The notes: generated from the sequence alone by a model not told the origin. 64,000 nucleotides of DNA from an uncultured SAR86 cluster bacterium (GCA_902599315.1 CACKEY010000002.1:1-64000); one strand, 5' to 3'; positions 1 through 9,421 are shown, counted from the first letter of the stretch. Translations and numbers: made by a program.

Positions 1-9
1 CATAAAAAA

Positions 10-561
10 ATGGGCATTTTTGATTTTTGGAAAAATAAACCTTCAGTTACAAATGATGAGGGTTTTCAAAAACTTCTTAAGGAAATGTCTGATTCAATCG
101 GTGCAGATAAATTTAATGAAATAGCAAAAAAAACCCATGCTGATTTGAAAGATGGAAAAATTATTAATCTTTACGAAGAGCTTTCAAAAAATGTTGATAA
201 AGAAAGGTTATCTCAAGCTGGCGATAAATTCCAAGAGCTGCATGATAATGTAAAAAATAGTTTTGGTGGAGGAACTACAAATGACAATATTCCTCACGGA
301 GTTGGAAGATTCGGTTTAGACAGCACCAATCCGGTTCCTGTTAATGGTATTGCCGGTGGGTATGAGTATTTAGGCGAGTTAAAGGATAAAAAAGGTAATA
401 CTGTAGCTTACAATAGGCTTGGTGCAATAAGCGTAAATGGAATATCAGGCTTAGTTGACCAATATGAAATCTTTGATTCTGATGGAACTAAGATTTGCGA
501 GATATACCTCTCTACATACAACAGTAAAAATTCCCAGGAAAGGCCGCAGGGCCTGTATTGA
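10..561 (+). CDS. Unknown soluble protein, 183 aa
   Basis: I do not recognise this protein. It has no signal peptide or membrane segment. The first ~85 residues are charged and look helical (KEMSDSIGADKF, LYEELSKNVDKERL). A Gly-rich linker (NSFGGGTTNDN) leads into a C-terminal part rich in Gly, Tyr and beta-prone residues that contains NPVPVNGIAGGYEYL, YNRLGAISVNGI and DQYEIFDSDGTK. The C-terminal pattern looks like a small beta domain. The start at base 10 lies too close to the window edge to check its ribosome site. It is followed 20 bp later by the helicase gene on the same strand, so the two may be co-transcribed; nothing else ties it to a function. Confidence 0.7.
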   Translation: MGIFDFWKNKPSVTNDEGFQKLLKEMSDSIGADKFNEIAKKTHADLKDGKIINLYEELSKNVDKERLSQAGDKFQELHDNVKNSFGGGTTNDNIPHGVGRFGLDSTNPVPVNGIAGGYEYLGELKDKKGNTVAYNRLGAISVNGISGLVDQYEIFDSDGTKICEIYLSTYNSKNSQERPQGLY

Positions 562-581
562 GATAATTCCTTATCTTTTCT

Positions 582-3332
582 ATGTTTGAGCTTCTTGTAA
601 GCATCTTTGGAATCGGATTGATATACTCTGTAATTACCCTCAACAGACCTTCAAAAAATCAGGTAGATACAAACCCAAAATTTAAATCGCTTGAAGATTA
701 CAAGAAAGAGATTAAAAATTATAGAGACATAAAAGAAAAAAACTTATTAAGAGAGAATGCTGCATTCTTTGATGATTTATTTGAATATCCTTTAACAAAA
801 GAACAAAGAATAGCTGTAATAAATGACTCAAACTCCGCATTAGTACTTGCATCTGCTGGCTCTGGAAAAACATCAACCCTTTTAGGTAAATATCTATACT
901 TAATTAATAAAAGGAAGATTTCTGAAGAAAAAATTCTAATACTATCATTCGATAATACTGTACAAAAAGATATATTAAAAAAAATAAACCCATATAAATT
1001 AAAACCAAAAACCAGCACATTTCATGCATTAGGAAATAAAATTATTCAATCAGATGCAGGCTATAAAAAATCTTTTGGGGCTATAGCTAGAGAGGATAAA
1101 GAGCATTTATTGGTTACAGAAAATATCCAAAAATGCGTAGATCACGCAATGCAAAAAGATTCAAATTTAGAATCATGCATTATAGATTTCAAGGCACTTT
1201 GTCCATTTCACAGAATTGAAACATTCGCTAATTCCATAGAGGAATATAATTCAGCGATCTCAACCTATCCTCATATCCGAGAAAAACATCGAACAGGTGA
1301 TGAAGATAGATCTCTTACAATACCATCCTTGCAACCAGGGGTCTTTGTTAGATCGCAAGAAGAACTAACTATTGCAAATTTTTTATACATTAATTCAGTT
1401 AATTTTGAATATGAGAAATCATTTAAAGTCACATCAAGTAATATCGTTGACGAGGGGCCATATCATCCTGACTTCTATTATCCTGAAATTGATCTTTGGC
1501 ATGAGCATTTTGCACTTGATATTGATGGTAATGCACCAAAAGCATTCAGAGGTTATGAAGAAGAAGTCAAAATAAAGAAAAAAATTCATGAAGAATCAAA
1601 ATCTAATTTTATATACTCTCTCTCTGCTGAATTTGAGACGGGCGATGTATTAGATAAATTAAAGGAGAGTCTCGTCAGCAAAGGGGTTTGCTTTAAGCCA
1701 AGAGACATAAAAGAGATAAAAAATAGACTTCAGAGTTTATATTTTGATGATACATATAAATTAATACGCGATGTCATCAAATTGCAAAAAGGAGCAAATT
1801 TAAGCTTGGAAGAATCTGTTAAAAAAATAGACTCGCTACAAGATAAATTTAGGGCACAAAAATTTAAATCAATATACAAGCCAATATATTCATCTTATCA
1901 AGAAATTCTGAATGAAAATGATGAGCTGGATTTTGAAGACATGATAAATGCTGCCACTGAAATATTAAAACAAGGTGGTAAAAAAACACATCATTCAAGC
2001 TCGTATAATAATATTGAGTGGGTTCTGGTTGATGAGTTTCAAGATATATCTTTGTGCAGAGCAAGATTCTTAAGGGCACTGAGAGATAATGGATATTTTG
2101 GTGGCTCAAAACTTTTTTGTGTAGGCGATGACTGGCAGTCAATATATGCCTTTGCCGGCTCAGATTTATCTCAACTACATAATTTTCAAGATAATTTTTA
2201 TCTAGCCAATACTGCTTTTCAAATCGATGAAGAGGGAAGCAATAAAAAAATTTGGTTTAAAGAGCAATATGCTAATAATCACGAGTTGCGATTAAGTTAT
2301 CATTCAATGATATATAACTCCAAAGAGAACAATAAAGTAAATATAAATAAAATTCTAGATCCTGAATTTAGTAGATTTTTTATTACTACAAATCATAGAA
2401 ATGATTTATCAATCTCCTCATTAGGAGCTGAATTTATTCAGAAGAATCCTAATCAAATAAAAAAAGACATTTATGCTATAAATTCTTTTTATCAAAATAT
2501 TCCTAACAAAGCTCTCAATGTTTGCAAATGTGATGAATATGGAGAACTCGAAATACAAAAAATTCTGTTAAAAATACCAGAACATACTTCTATAAGGATT
2601 TTAGCAAGAGAAAATGCTCAACTAGCTAAAATTAATGTTGCAAAAATATTAAAAAGATTTCCAAATTATGATATTGAAAAATCATCAATACATGCTTCAA
2701 AAGGACTAGAATCTGATTATGTGATCATTATTGGGTTAGAAGGCGGCTTGAATGGTTTTCCCAAGAAAAAAGAAGATGATCCACTTAAGAAGGTCTTTAA
2801 ATCTATTAGCGATCAATTTCCTGATGCAGAAGAGCGAAGAGTATTTTATGTTGCAATAAGTAGAGCTAAATATGGAGTTTACTTGTGCCATAAATCAACA
2901 TCCCAGTCTGAATTCATTAATGAAACATCGAAAATAGCTACTAAACTTAATATTCCATTAAATAAATATAATTTTTCTTTTTCAAGCATGGATTGCCCTA
3001 ACTGTAAGGCTAAAGGAAGAGCTGGGACACTTTCACCTCAAGTAAATTTTAGAAAAGTTAAAGAAAATCCTAACGCTAAACCATTAATATTTTTAACTTG
3101 TAACTTTTCAAGAAAAAATAAAGATGCTTTGCATTGTGACTATGAACCAGATTTTAAATCTCAAGTTAAGTGTTTTATGTGTAATGAAAGTGATAAAGAT
3201 GGAAATTTATTTATTAAAGATATAATGGGCAATTTATTTGTATGCTGTACCAATTCTTCATGCAAAATTAAGATAGATTTTTTTAATTTTAGAAATGCTG
3301 CAAAAATTCTTCAAAAGAGATTAATTAATTAA
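582..3332 (+). CDS. HelD-like superfamily 1 DNA helicase with nuclease-like insertion and zinc ribbon
   Basis: This is an ATP-driven DNA helicase of the UvrD/Rep superfamily, closest by eye to E. coli helicase IV (HelD). Walker A is LASAGSGKTS (about residues 89-98), Walker B is VDEFQDIS (about 484-491), and VGDDWQSIYAFAG, IHASKGLESDYVIIIGLEGG and FPDAEERRVFYVAISRA are helicase motifs shared with HelD. It is 916 aa against 684 for E. coli HelD. The N-terminus has a short hydrophobic stretch (FELLVSIFGIGLIYSVITL). Between Walker A and Walker B lies an insertion with FEYEKSF, YHPDFYYPEIDLWHEHFALDID, resembling a restriction-nuclease-like fold. The C-terminus (about residues 803-900) carries CPNC, CNF, CDY, CFMC and CC/C pairs, likely zinc-ribbon knuckles. 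The last 8 bp overlap the convergent DUF2237 gene. Confidence 0.85.
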   Translation: MFELLVSIFGIGLIYSVITLNRPSKNQVDTNPKFKSLEDYKKEIKNYRDIKEKNLLRENAAFFDDLFEYPLTKEQRIAVINDSNSALVLASAGSGKTSTLLGKYLYLINKRKISEEKILILSFDNTVQKDILKKINPYKLKPKTSTFHALGNKIIQSDAGYKKSFGAIAREDKEHLLVTENIQKCVDHAMQKDSNLESCIIDFKALCPFHRIETFANSIEEYNSAISTYPHIREKHRTGDEDRSLTIPSLQPGVFVRSQEELTIANFLYINSVNFEYEKSFKVTSSNIVDEGPYHPDFYYPEIDLWHEHFALDIDGNAPKAFRGYEEEVKIKKKIHEESKSNFIYSLSAEFETGDVLDKLKESLVSKGVCFKPRDIKEIKNRLQSLYFDDTYKLIRDVIKLQKGANLSLEESVKKIDSLQDKFRAQKFKSIYKPIYSSYQEILNENDELDFEDMINAATEILKQGGKKTHHSSSYNNIEWVLVDEFQDISLCRARFLRALRDNGYFGGSKLFCVGDDWQSIYAFAGSDLSQLHNFQDNFYLANTAFQIDEEGSNKKIWFKEQYANNHELRLSYHSMIYNSKENNKVNINKILDPEFSRFFITTNHRNDLSISSLGAEFIQKNPNQIKKDIYAINSFYQNIPNKALNVCKCDEYGELEIQKILLKIPEHTSIRILARENAQLAKINVAKILKRFPNYDIEKSSIHASKGLESDYVIIIGLEGGLNGFPKKKEDDPLKKVFKSISDQFPDAEERRVFYVAISRAKYGVYLCHKSTSQSEFINETSKIATKLNIPLNKYNFSFSSMDCPNCKAKGRAGTLSPQVNFRKVKENPNAKPLIFLTCNFSRKNKDALHCDYEPDFKSQVKCFMCNESDKDGNLFIKDIMGNLFVCCTNSSCKIKIDFFNFRNAAKILQKRLIN

Positions 3333-3693
3333 TATCAATGGCATATTCTTTTAGAATTTTTAAAGGAACTAACTCTAATGTTTTTTCATGGGTTTTGGTC
3401 AAGTAAATCTTTGGTGCACAATTAGCTTCATAGGCTTCAACCCATCTAGGTGCACACAAACACCAATCATCACCCTCATTTAAGCCAGGGAAACCATACT
3501 CAGGCATAGGAGTTGATAGGTCATTGCCTTGAGCTTTAGAGAAAGCGAGAAACTCGTCAGTCATATGAGCGCATACCGTATGCATGCCATGATCTTGATC
3601 CATAGTCTCGCAAGAACCTGAGCGAGTGAACCCTGTCATTGGCTCTTCGCAGCAAATTGGCAATGGCTCACCAAATACATTTAATTGTTCCAT
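3325..3693 (-). CDS. DUF2237 family protein
   Basis: This small (122 aa) cytosolic protein belongs to the DUF2237 family; function is unknown. The sequence carries the family's near-invariant blocks: NVFGEPLPICCEEPMTGFTR near the start, then SCETMDQDHGMHTVCAHMTDEFLAFSKAQGNDLSTPMPEYGFPGLNEGDDWCLCA. Conserved cysteines at CC, SC, VCA and CLC are spaced as if to bind a metal, which is an inference. Its 3' end overlaps the convergent helicase gene by 8 bp. It lies 16 bp downstream of the metallo-beta-lactamase-fold gene on the same strand, so the two probably share a transcript. Confidence 0.85.
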   Translation of the reverse strand: MEQLNVFGEPLPICCEEPMTGFTRSGSCETMDQDHGMHTVCAHMTDEFLAFSKAQGNDLSTPMPEYGFPGLNEGDDWCLCAPRWVEAYEANCAPKIYLTKTHEKTLELVPLKILKEYAIDIN

Positions 3694-3709
3694 AGGATAA
3701 TTATAAAAC

Positions 3710-4696
3710 TTATTTAGTTAATTGGAGAATCTCTCCAGGCTTAGGTGATATAAAAAAATTCAGTGCTAAGTTTTTGTCTTTGAGGGCTTGTTTTAATCTT
3801 GCTGGAGGTTCAAGAACAGGTTCATCGGTTAGTACAAAAGTTCCCCAGTGCATGCCGAAGGAATGTGGGCTTTTTAGATCTAATGCAATTTGTATAGCCT
3901 CTTCTGGGTTAACATGAGAGTCTTTCATAAACCACCTAGGATCATAAGCCCCTATAGGTATGAATGAATAATCTGGAGATCCCAAGCGCTGATAAGTTGT
4001 CTTGAAATCACTTGAATATCCTGTGTCGCCAGCATGATATAAAGCCAAATCCTTTGTTTGCATAAACCAACCACCCCAAAGACTTTTATTGCGATCAAAA
4101 AGACCACGCTTTGACCAATGCTGAACAGGTGTAAAATTAAAAGTAGTCTCACTATGACTGAATTCATCCCACCACTTCATCTCATAAACATTTTTAATAC
4201 CAGCTTTGGTAAGCTTTTGGCCATCGCCGATAGGTACTAAAAAAATAGTTTTAGAATTAAGTTTATTTAATTTTTTAAGTGACCAGATATCCAAATGATC
4301 ATAATGATTGTGACTCACAACCACTAAATCTATTTTAGGTAAATCGCTTAGACTCATAACTGCAGGAATCATTCTTTTTGGTCCGGCAAAGCCAATGGGT
4401 GATGCTCGTTTTGAGAAGATCGGATCAGTTAAAATATTAATATCGCCATTATTAATAAGATAGGTTGCATGTCCTATCCAAACGGCATAGTTGGTTTGAT
4501 CAGGAGCCAATTCTTGCCACTGAGAAGAAGTTTCAATTTCTACCCTTTTTGGCCCTTTTTCACCATCAAAAACCCATGTCATTAGCTGGCCAAAAGTCTT
4601 ACCATTTTGCTGATCATTTGTATTTTCATAAGTTTGTGCAGCAACAAAACCTGCATATAGAAAAGTAATAACAAGGAATGCTAAAGAGTATTTCAT
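3710..4696 (-). CDS. Exported metallo-beta-lactamase-fold hydrolase (NAPE-PLD/UlaG-like)
   Basis: The protein is a binuclear-metal hydrolase of the metallo-beta-lactamase superfamily. The signature HNHYDHLD falls at residues 129-136, a further metal Asp in YHAGDTGYSSDF near residue 220, and a final metal His in GMHWGTF near 285. The order and the phrase WIGHATYLI resemble NAPE-hydrolysing phospholipase D and RomA/UlaG-type proteins, so a phosphodiester or lactone substrate is plausible but unproven. Residues 1-20 form a signal peptide ending AAQ, so the enzyme is probably periplasmic. It starts 12 bp after the DUF3604 gene ends on the same strand, pointing to a shared operon of exported hydrolases. 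Confidence 0.82.
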   Translation of the reverse strand: MKYSLAFLVITFLYAGFVAAQTYENTNDQQNGKTFGQLMTWVFDGEKGPKRVEIETSSQWQELAPDQTNYAVWIGHATYLINNGDINILTDPIFSKRASPIGFAGPKRMIPAVMSLSDLPKIDLVVVSHNHYDHLDIWSLKKLNKLNSKTIFLVPIGDGQKLTKAGIKNVYEMKWWDEFSHSETTFNFTPVQHWSKRGLFDRNKSLWGGWFMQTKDLALYHAGDTGYSSDFKTTYQRLGSPDYSFIPIGAYDPRWFMKDSHVNPEEAIQIALDLKSPHSFGMHWGTFVLTDEPVLEPPARLKQALKDKNLALNFFISPKPGEILQLTK

Positions 4697-4708
4697 AGTT
4701 ACTATATA

Positions 4709-6712
4709 TTACGGAATGTAATGAATGGGTGATGACCAAACTCGCTCTTGAATGGTCTTAGGCATATCAGATCTAGGTTCAACGTTATTTCTAATAGCAT
4801 CCCAAGTACTCCATCTACACGTAGGATTTTCCATGGCTCTTACGTAATAAAAAGCTCTTTGTTCAATTTTAAAGGTTGGATCATTCCAAAAAGTTTTCAA
4901 TTCAGCAGCTCCAGCATCTTTAGAAAATTTACAAGTTGAAATATCAACCTTGGCATTATTATCTGGACATCGATATGTATCTGAGTCAGGCACCCCGCCA
5001 TCAGAACATGCGACATCAAACACCTGCTCTTGCGGATCACCATTCTCATCTACAAAACCTTTTATAATTTGCACTCTTTGCAAAGGTGCTGAGAATGTAT
5101 CTCTTACAGCCCAAACAAAAAAACTAGGTGTTTGCTGACCAACACCATCAAGATCTGCTCCCATGGTTTTAGCATTTGAATATAAATACTCAATTAAATC
5201 ACTATCATTAATTTTTTTGACATCCATGTCATAGCCTGCAAAAAACCTTATTGTCATCCTAGGTCCAGTTGTAGCAAATGATTCTTTTCGCCTAAAAGCG
5301 TCATAGATACTATTTCTTGTATTTTCTTCTGCCCATACCCCTGCAAGTCCTGCTGCACCCCAAGTGATGGATGATGAATTCATATATTGATTTCCATCAA
5401 CCTCTTCAAAAAGCTGACCTGATGCAAGCATGGCAGGATCAGTCACTGGAATAGATCCTCGTAAGGCAGCACTAGAATCTAACAAACCGACTTTCGAAAA
5501 GAAGTTATCCTCCTCCTGAGAAGAAGCTGCTGTATGAGAATCACTCGAACCAATTAATCCAAATTTATAAGGATTAAAGCCTTCAGTTTGTTCCATTTTT
5601 ATACCTTCTAACAATGCATGTCGGACATAACTACCCTTAGGCTCTGAAAAGCTTTGAGTTGCAACTTTAAAGGGCATGATTTCAAAGTCTGCCCACTCAT
5701 CATTAGTAGACAGTACTGGGTGGGTATCTGATGTTCCTTTTACTTGTGTGATCTCAACTATTGGTTCATTTCGCATTCTGAGTTTGGCATATTCTTTAGT
5801 GAATGGCTTTCCAAATGAGTCTGTTAAGGCAAACATGAAACCGTCTGATCCATTAGAATTATGTGGAATAGCTAAACTTTCAATACCGTCCTCTCTTAAT
5901 CTATCCATCCATTGCCATAAACCCTCAGGATCATTTGAATTAGCTCTGCTGTAGGGCACCGAAGGAATGCGGTTACTGTCTCCTCTAAAGATAACATTTC
6001 TGTGAAGATTCCCCATATCTGGGGTTGATGCAGTGTATTCGTAACCAATGAAAGTTGTAAAATTACCAGGGTCATTATGCCTTTGAGCGGCACCTACGGT
6101 ATCAGCCCAAGCCCTTCTACTGATACTATCTACATATCTAATATCAAGCTTTTGTTCTCTTAGGGCATTGACTGTGTTTACTAAAAAAGCTCCAAAAGCC
6201 TCTGTTCTTCTTGGAATAGTTGAAATATTTAAATTTTCAGGACTGTTAATGTCATTCACAGGAGCGCTCGATGGAGCCTCATAATACTGTGTTCCAGGAG
6301 TTGCTGCTTCTTCAACATGACCTAAAAAAGTTCCATGATCGGTCACACCATAAAAATCAAGGGGTCTATCTATGCTTACATCGAAACCACCAGGATGCTT
6401 AATGGGTTTTCCTTTAGCAAATTCGTAGGCATCATCAGGCGTCGCTAAAGTTCCAAAAATATAAGCATCAAACGAATAAGTTGTGTGGACATGCAAGTCA
6501 CCAAATAAAGGCACCCTGCTAGCACTAAGCTTTGGATCTAAGTTCATGTAAGGATCTACAGCTTGAAAATCCCAATCAATGGGTTGTTGGCTAGCTAGGC
6601 CTACTCTTGCACCAGCTATATTAAGAAAGCTATCAGATTCAGGTTCTTGAGCTGGCTCTGAGCAGCTAAAAATTAATGTGAAAGCAAATATCAAACCTAT
6701 GCTTTTATTCAA
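4709..6712 (-). CDS. DUF3604 lipoprotein with PHP-like metal motifs
   Basis: This 667 aa protein matches the DUF3604 family. Residues 1-17 are a lipoprotein signal (LIFAFTLIFSCSEP, lipid cysteine at 17), so it should be anchored to a membrane facing the periplasm. FGDLHVHTTYSFDAY (HVH at 74-76) and YGVTDHG (122-127) are typical metal-binding elements of PHP-type phosphoesterase folds, and IPHNSNGSDG, GLIGSSDSHTAA and a TTGPRM segment occur downstream in the usual order. The family's reaction is not established; a metal-dependent hydrolase is the reasonable inference. It is probably the first gene of an operon with the MBL-fold and DUF2237 genes. Confidence 0.85.
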   Translation of the reverse strand: MNKSIGLIFAFTLIFSCSEPAQEPESDSFLNIAGARVGLASQQPIDWDFQAVDPYMNLDPKLSASRVPLFGDLHVHTTYSFDAYIFGTLATPDDAYEFAKGKPIKHPGGFDVSIDRPLDFYGVTDHGTFLGHVEEAATPGTQYYEAPSSAPVNDINSPENLNISTIPRRTEAFGAFLVNTVNALREQKLDIRYVDSISRRAWADTVGAAQRHNDPGNFTTFIGYEYTASTPDMGNLHRNVIFRGDSNRIPSVPYSRANSNDPEGLWQWMDRLREDGIESLAIPHNSNGSDGFMFALTDSFGKPFTKEYAKLRMRNEPIVEITQVKGTSDTHPVLSTNDEWADFEIMPFKVATQSFSEPKGSYVRHALLEGIKMEQTEGFNPYKFGLIGSSDSHTAASSQEEDNFFSKVGLLDSSAALRGSIPVTDPAMLASGQLFEEVDGNQYMNSSSITWGAAGLAGVWAEENTRNSIYDAFRRKESFATTGPRMTIRFFAGYDMDVKKINDSDLIEYLYSNAKTMGADLDGVGQQTPSFFVWAVRDTFSAPLQRVQIIKGFVDENGDPQEQVFDVACSDGGVPDSDTYRCPDNNAKVDISTCKFSKDAGAAELKTFWNDPTFKIEQRAFYYVRAMENPTCRWSTWDAIRNNVEPRSDMPKTIQERVWSSPIHYIP

Positions 6713-6861
6713 TTTATTTCCTTTAATTTAATCTATTAGCCTATTATGTTTAACTTCAATTAAATGCTCAATACTAAAAAAAATTTTATGTGTCTAATTA
6801 ATGTAATCTAAAATTTAAAAATATATTTTAAGGATTTCTATTATAATCTTGATTAAAGAAT

Positions 6862-6938
6862 GCGCCCGTAGCTCAGCTGGATAGAGTACTTGGCTTCGAA
6901 CCAAGGGGTCGGGAGTTCGAATCTCTCCGGGCGTGCCA
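6862..6938 (+). tRNA. tRNA-Arg (anticodon TCG)
   Basis: A complete cloverleaf can be drawn: acceptor stem GCGCCCG with CGGGCGT, D-arm GCTC...GAGT, anticodon stem CTTGG/CCAAG around loop CTTCGAA (anticodon TCG, reading CGA), and T-arm with TTCGAAT. The discriminator is G and CCA is encoded. The ggt start codon follows 12 bp after the CCA, so the tRNA and ggt are almost certainly on one primary transcript. Confidence 0.96.
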
Positions 6939-6950
6939 ACGAAATATATT

Positions 6951-8633
6951 ATGATAAAGATACTAAGCCTTTTACTAATAATAATTATGTCTAACTCTGG
7001 ATATGGATACGATCGAATCACCGGTGAAAAATTTGCCAGTAGGTCCGAGGTTATAGGACAAAATGGAATGATCGCCACCAGTCACCCTCTTGCAACTCAA
7101 ATTGGTTTAGATGTTTTAAAACAAGGGGGAACTGCTGTAGATGCAGCGATCGCAGCTAATATTGCTCTGGGTCTAATGGAGCCAACTGGTAATGGAATTG
7201 GGGGGGATTTATTTGCGATTGTTTGGGATGCTAAAACAAAAAAGCTTCATGGATTAAATGCCAGTGGACCTGCGCCTAAAAATATTTCTATTGAATATTT
7301 TCTTGAAAAAGGGCTCAGCAAAATTCCAGCATATGGCCCTCTTCCAGTCACTGTTCCTGGGGCTGTAGATGGCTGGGTAAAGTTACATGAAAAATTTGGT
7401 AAATTGGAATTTAAATCTTTATTTGAGCCAACAATTAAATATGCAAACGAAGGTTTTCCTGTTACAGAACTGATTGCATATTATTTGGGTCGATCTAAAG
7501 AGCGTTTTGAAGATTATCCTAACTTTAAAGAAGTGTGGATGAAAAATGGAAAAATGCCTACCAAAGGTGAAATCTTTAAAAATCCTCAGCTGGCAAAAAC
7601 ATTAGAAATAATTGCAGAAAAAGGAAGAGATGGTTTTTATGAAGGTGATGTTGCTAAAACCATGGCAGACTTCATTCAGTCTCAAGGGGGATTCTTAACT
7701 TATGAAGACATATCCTCTTTTCACTCAGAATGGACTCCTCCAGTTTCTTCAAATTATCGAGGATATGATGTTTGGGAACTTCCACCAAATGGTCAGGGCA
7801 TCGCCGCCTTGCAAATTTTAAATATTCTAGAAAATTACGATATTCAAAAAATGGGACTTTTTAACTCTGAATATATCCATTTATTTACTGAAGCAAAAAA
7901 GTTAGCATTTGCAGATAGAGCTCAATATTATGCTGATCCTAACTTTTCCAAAATTCCTGTAAAACAACTAATTTCAAAATCGTATGCTAAGGAAAGATTG
8001 AAGCTAATTAATCTTAAAAAAGCTGCAAAATCAGACCGAGCTGGTGCTCTTGAATCAGGAGATACGATATATCTTACTGTAGCAGATCAATATGGAAATA
8101 TGATCTCTTTGATTCAAAGTAACTATCGAGGAATGGGTTCTGGAATGGTTCCGCCGGGACTCGGTTTTATGCTTCAAGATAGGGGTGAACTATTTAGCCT
8201 TGATAAAAATCATAAAAATGCCCTTGAGGGAGGCAAGAGACCTTTTCATACAATTATCCCAGCCTTTGTTACAAAAGACGGTGAGCCTTTTATGAGTTTT
8301 GGTGTTATGGGCGGAGCTACTCAGCCTCAAGCTCATGCACAAATTATTATTAACATGGTAGATTTTGGTCTTAACCTGCAAGAAGCTGGAGATGCGCCAA
8401 GGATTGTTCATAGTGGCTCATCTCAACCTACTGACGAAATAATGACTGACGGAGGAACTTTAAGCCTTGAAAGTGGTTTTGGAAGAGAAATTGAAGCTAA
8501 GCTATCCTCAATTGGGCACAAAATTAAATATCAAAAAGGTATCTTTGGAGGATATCAAGCAATTATGCTTAAAGACGGTGTTTATTATGGCGCTTCAGAA
8601 ACAAGAAAAGATGGACAGGCAGCAGGATATTAA
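6951..8633 (+). CDS. ggt: Gamma-glutamyltranspeptidase
   Basis: The enzyme hydrolyses or transfers the gamma-glutamyl group of glutathione and similar peptides in the periplasm. It carries the family blocks MIATSHPLATQIGLDVLKQGGTAVDAAIAAN, PTGNGIGGDLFAIVWD, LNASGPAP and PVTVPGAVDGWV. The autoprocessing site is ESGD|TIYLTV, with catalytic threonine at about residue 372, followed by the GGT small-subunit motifs GSGMVPPGLGFMLQDRG and GGKRPFHTIIPA. I chose the ATG at 6951 because it opens a signal peptide (IKILSLLLIIIMSNSGYG); an in-frame GTG further upstream lies inside the tRNA-Arg. Glutathione or gamma-glutamyl peptide scavenging is the likely role. At 560 aa it is close to the usual length. 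Confidence 0.92.
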   Translation: MIKILSLLLIIIMSNSGYGYDRITGEKFASRSEVIGQNGMIATSHPLATQIGLDVLKQGGTAVDAAIAANIALGLMEPTGNGIGGDLFAIVWDAKTKKLHGLNASGPAPKNISIEYFLEKGLSKIPAYGPLPVTVPGAVDGWVKLHEKFGKLEFKSLFEPTIKYANEGFPVTELIAYYLGRSKERFEDYPNFKEVWMKNGKMPTKGEIFKNPQLAKTLEIIAEKGRDGFYEGDVAKTMADFIQSQGGFLTYEDISSFHSEWTPPVSSNYRGYDVWELPPNGQGIAALQILNILENYDIQKMGLFNSEYIHLFTEAKKLAFADRAQYYADPNFSKIPVKQLISKSYAKERLKLINLKKAAKSDRAGALESGDTIYLTVADQYGNMISLIQSNYRGMGSGMVPPGLGFMLQDRGELFSLDKNHKNALEGGKRPFHTIIPAFVTKDGEPFMSFGVMGGATQPQAHAQIIINMVDFGLNLQEAGDAPRIVHSGSSQPTDEIMTDGGTLSLESGFGREIEAKLSSIGHKIKYQKGIFGGYQAIMLKDGVYYGASETRKDGQAAGY

Positions 8634-8640
8634 ATATTTA

Positions 8641-9042
8641 TTAACTCATTCTTTTTAAAGCACATAGTTTATTGCCTGAAGGATCTCTTAGATAGGCTAA
8701 ATACATATTTGTACCCATTAACTTTTTAACATCCCTAACGCCAGGAGGATCTTCACAGGTTTCTCCTCCATTATCTAATCCAGCTTGATGCCAAGCATTA
8801 CCAGTCTCTTCATCAGGAACCAAGAAACCAATTGTACTTCCATTACCAATTGATGATGGTTCATCATTTATGGGCTCAGAAATAATAAACATATTATTTT
8901 CATGGATATATAAATATCTTGTATGTCCGGTAGGATTAACAGATAAAATTCCTGGCTTACAACCAAGTGTCCCTAAAACTGCATCGTAAAACACTCTTGA
9001 TGCCTCGATGTCATCTGCTCCAACCATAATATGACTAAACAT
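8641..9042 (-). CDS. VOC (glyoxalase/dioxygenase-fold) family protein
   Basis: This 133 aa single-module protein has the paired beta-alpha-beta-beta-beta pattern of the vicinal oxygen chelate superfamily. It opens with FSHIMVGADDIEASRVFYDAVLG and closes with AYLRDPSGNKLCALKR. The first metal-ligand histidine (His4) is present. The residue that is often glutamate in the final strand is a cysteine here (KLCALK), as in some VOC subgroups, so catalytic metal binding is uncertain. The substrate cannot be read from sequence. It is convergent with ggt (7 bp apart) and lies downstream of the rhodanese gene. Confidence 0.82.
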   Translation of the reverse strand: MFSHIMVGADDIEASRVFYDAVLGTLGCKPGILSVNPTGHTRYLYIHENNMFIISEPINDEPSSIGNGSTIGFLVPDEETGNAWHQAGLDNGGETCEDPPGVRDVKKLMGTNMYLAYLRDPSGNKLCALKRMS

Positions 9043-9065
9043 ATAAACCTCTCAAAAATTAAAAA

Positions 9066-9419
9066 TCATAGCTGTTTTTCAGCACCCTGATCTAGGATAT
9101 CTTGAAATCCACCTAAATTAAAAATATTTTTATATCCAATTTTTTTTAAATTATAGCCAGCTATAGCTGATCTTACTCCAACTGCACAATATACATAGAT
9201 AGATGTCTCAAAGGAGACCTCATCATTATTATTTAGCCTAAATTCAATGACGCCTTTAGGAATGTTAACCGACCCTTTAACTGAACCTGATGCTTGAAGT
9301 TCTTCAATTTGCCTTACGTCAATCATGATTTTTGCATTTAAGTCATTTTGAAAATCAGCTAATGTAACCCTAGGAATGACGTCGTCCGCTCTTAATAATA
9401 GTTCTCGTGTATAGCTCAT
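9066..9419 (-). CDS. Single-domain rhodanese-like protein
   Basis: The 117 aa protein is one rhodanese domain, which carries sulfane sulfur on an active-site cysteine. Recognisable blocks are MIDVRQIEELQASGSVKGSVNIPKG, the active-site loop YCAVGVRS with its cysteine, and the C-terminal GYKNIFNLGGFQDI. There is no signal peptide, so it is cytosolic. The specific sulfur acceptor is unknown. Its start lies 2 bp after the stop of the upstream EamA exporter gene, so the two are likely translated from one message. Confidence 0.88.
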   Translation of the reverse strand: MSYTRELLLRADDVIPRVTLADFQNDLNAKIMIDVRQIEELQASGSVKGSVNIPKGVIEFRLNNNDEVSFETSIYVYCAVGVRSAIAGYNLKKIGYKNIFNLGGFQDILDQGAEKQL

Positions 9420-9421
9420 GA

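Noticed and set aside
4709-6712. Plus-strand ORFs inside the DUF3604 gene and similar antisense ORFs elsewhere
   Set aside because: They lie opposite convincing genes, have no family motifs and show the composition expected from the reverse strand of a coding region.
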